DNA of 6,067 nt from JAKEGN01 sp964465665 (lineage in GTDB: Bacteria > Pseudomonadota > Gammaproteobacteria > Steroidobacterales > Woeseiaceae). The position numbers and the translations under genes are program-made. This document shows, piece by piece, positions 6,001 through 6,067 of the stretch (positions are counted from its first letter, which is position 1; each line of letters begins with the position of its first letter). The notes under the pieces were generated by a model. That model was not told the DNA's origin. It saw only the letters and a program-made list of their open reading frames with translations, and searched no databases. Location of the stretch: the NCBI GenBank assembly GCA_964465665.1, contig CAYXKM010000122.1, forward strand, positions 1-6,067, given 5' to 3'.

Positions 6001-6030
6001 CGTGTCGACTGCACTGCAGGCTCCTACAGG
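6001..6030 (-). repeat. REP-like palindrome, copy C, inverted
   Basis: The reverse complement matches copy B at 28 of 30 positions, the first 22 without mismatch. Together B and C form an inverted pair with a 29-nt spacer. In RNA this could be a 30-bp stem that acts as an mRNA stabiliser or terminator for the genes upstream. The remaining bases to 6067 show no feature. Confidence 0.8.
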
Positions 6031-6067
6031 CGCGCGGATTCACCTTTAGCGCGGACATAAAAAAGCC

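Noticed and set aside
5713..6060. Two long plus-strand frames at the 3' end (115-118 codons)
   Set aside because: They overlap the lipoprotein gene out of frame and read through the REP palindromes; no sign of a real product.
1..6067. CRISPR array, tRNA or rRNA gene, insertion sequence
   Set aside because: No regularly spaced direct repeats, cloverleaf, rRNA motif or transposase-like protein was seen on either strand.

Overview
The window is GC-rich and gene-dense. It most likely comes from a gammaproteobacterium or a close relative. This is an inference: the MsrP and MsrQ products resemble the E. coli pair closely at every catalytic or heme position I can name, and the 3' end carries GTAG-headed REP palindromes of the kind common in Pseudomonas- and Xanthomonas-like genomes. 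No rRNA or tRNA is present to confirm it.

Layout. Positions 1-1188 (minus strand) hold the N-terminal 396 codons of isoleucyl-tRNA synthetase; the gene runs off the left edge. Positions 1189-1543 are a divergent intergenic region that, on the minus strand, holds a complete T-box riboswitch. It has a Stem I with AG bulge, GNUG-type apical loop and an AUC (Ile) specifier, a UUCG-capped Stem III, the T-box core GGGTGGTACCGCG, a fully paired antiterminator and a competing terminator-like hairpin. Positions 1544-2503 (plus) encode a soluble epoxide-hydrolase-type alpha/beta hydrolase. It converges, with 8 bp between stop codons, on a DsbA-family CPWC oxidoreductase (FrnE type) at 2512-3234 (minus). 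A divergent promoter region (3235-3419) leads into msrP (GTG start 3420) and msrQ (GTG start 4425), the periplasmic methionine-sulfoxide repair pair. Two small exported proteins follow on the same strand: a Sel1/TPR-like protein with a signal peptide (5113-5643) and a Cys-rich probable lipoprotein (5652-5891). Three REP-like palindromes fill 5902-6030, two of them forming a long inverted repeat.

How the genes work together. MsrP (Tat-exported molybdoenzyme) and MsrQ (heme b membrane protein) reduce oxidised methionine in envelope proteins. The two downstream proteins would be exported to the same compartment and may share the transcript. The T-box would raise ileS expression when uncharged tRNA-Ile accumulates.

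The most notable item is the T-box upstream of an ileS that is not of the usual gammaproteobacterial type, in what otherwise looks like a proteobacterial neighbourhood. T-boxes are chiefly known from Firmicutes, Actinobacteria and a few other phyla, so riboswitch and gene may have arrived together by horizontal transfer.
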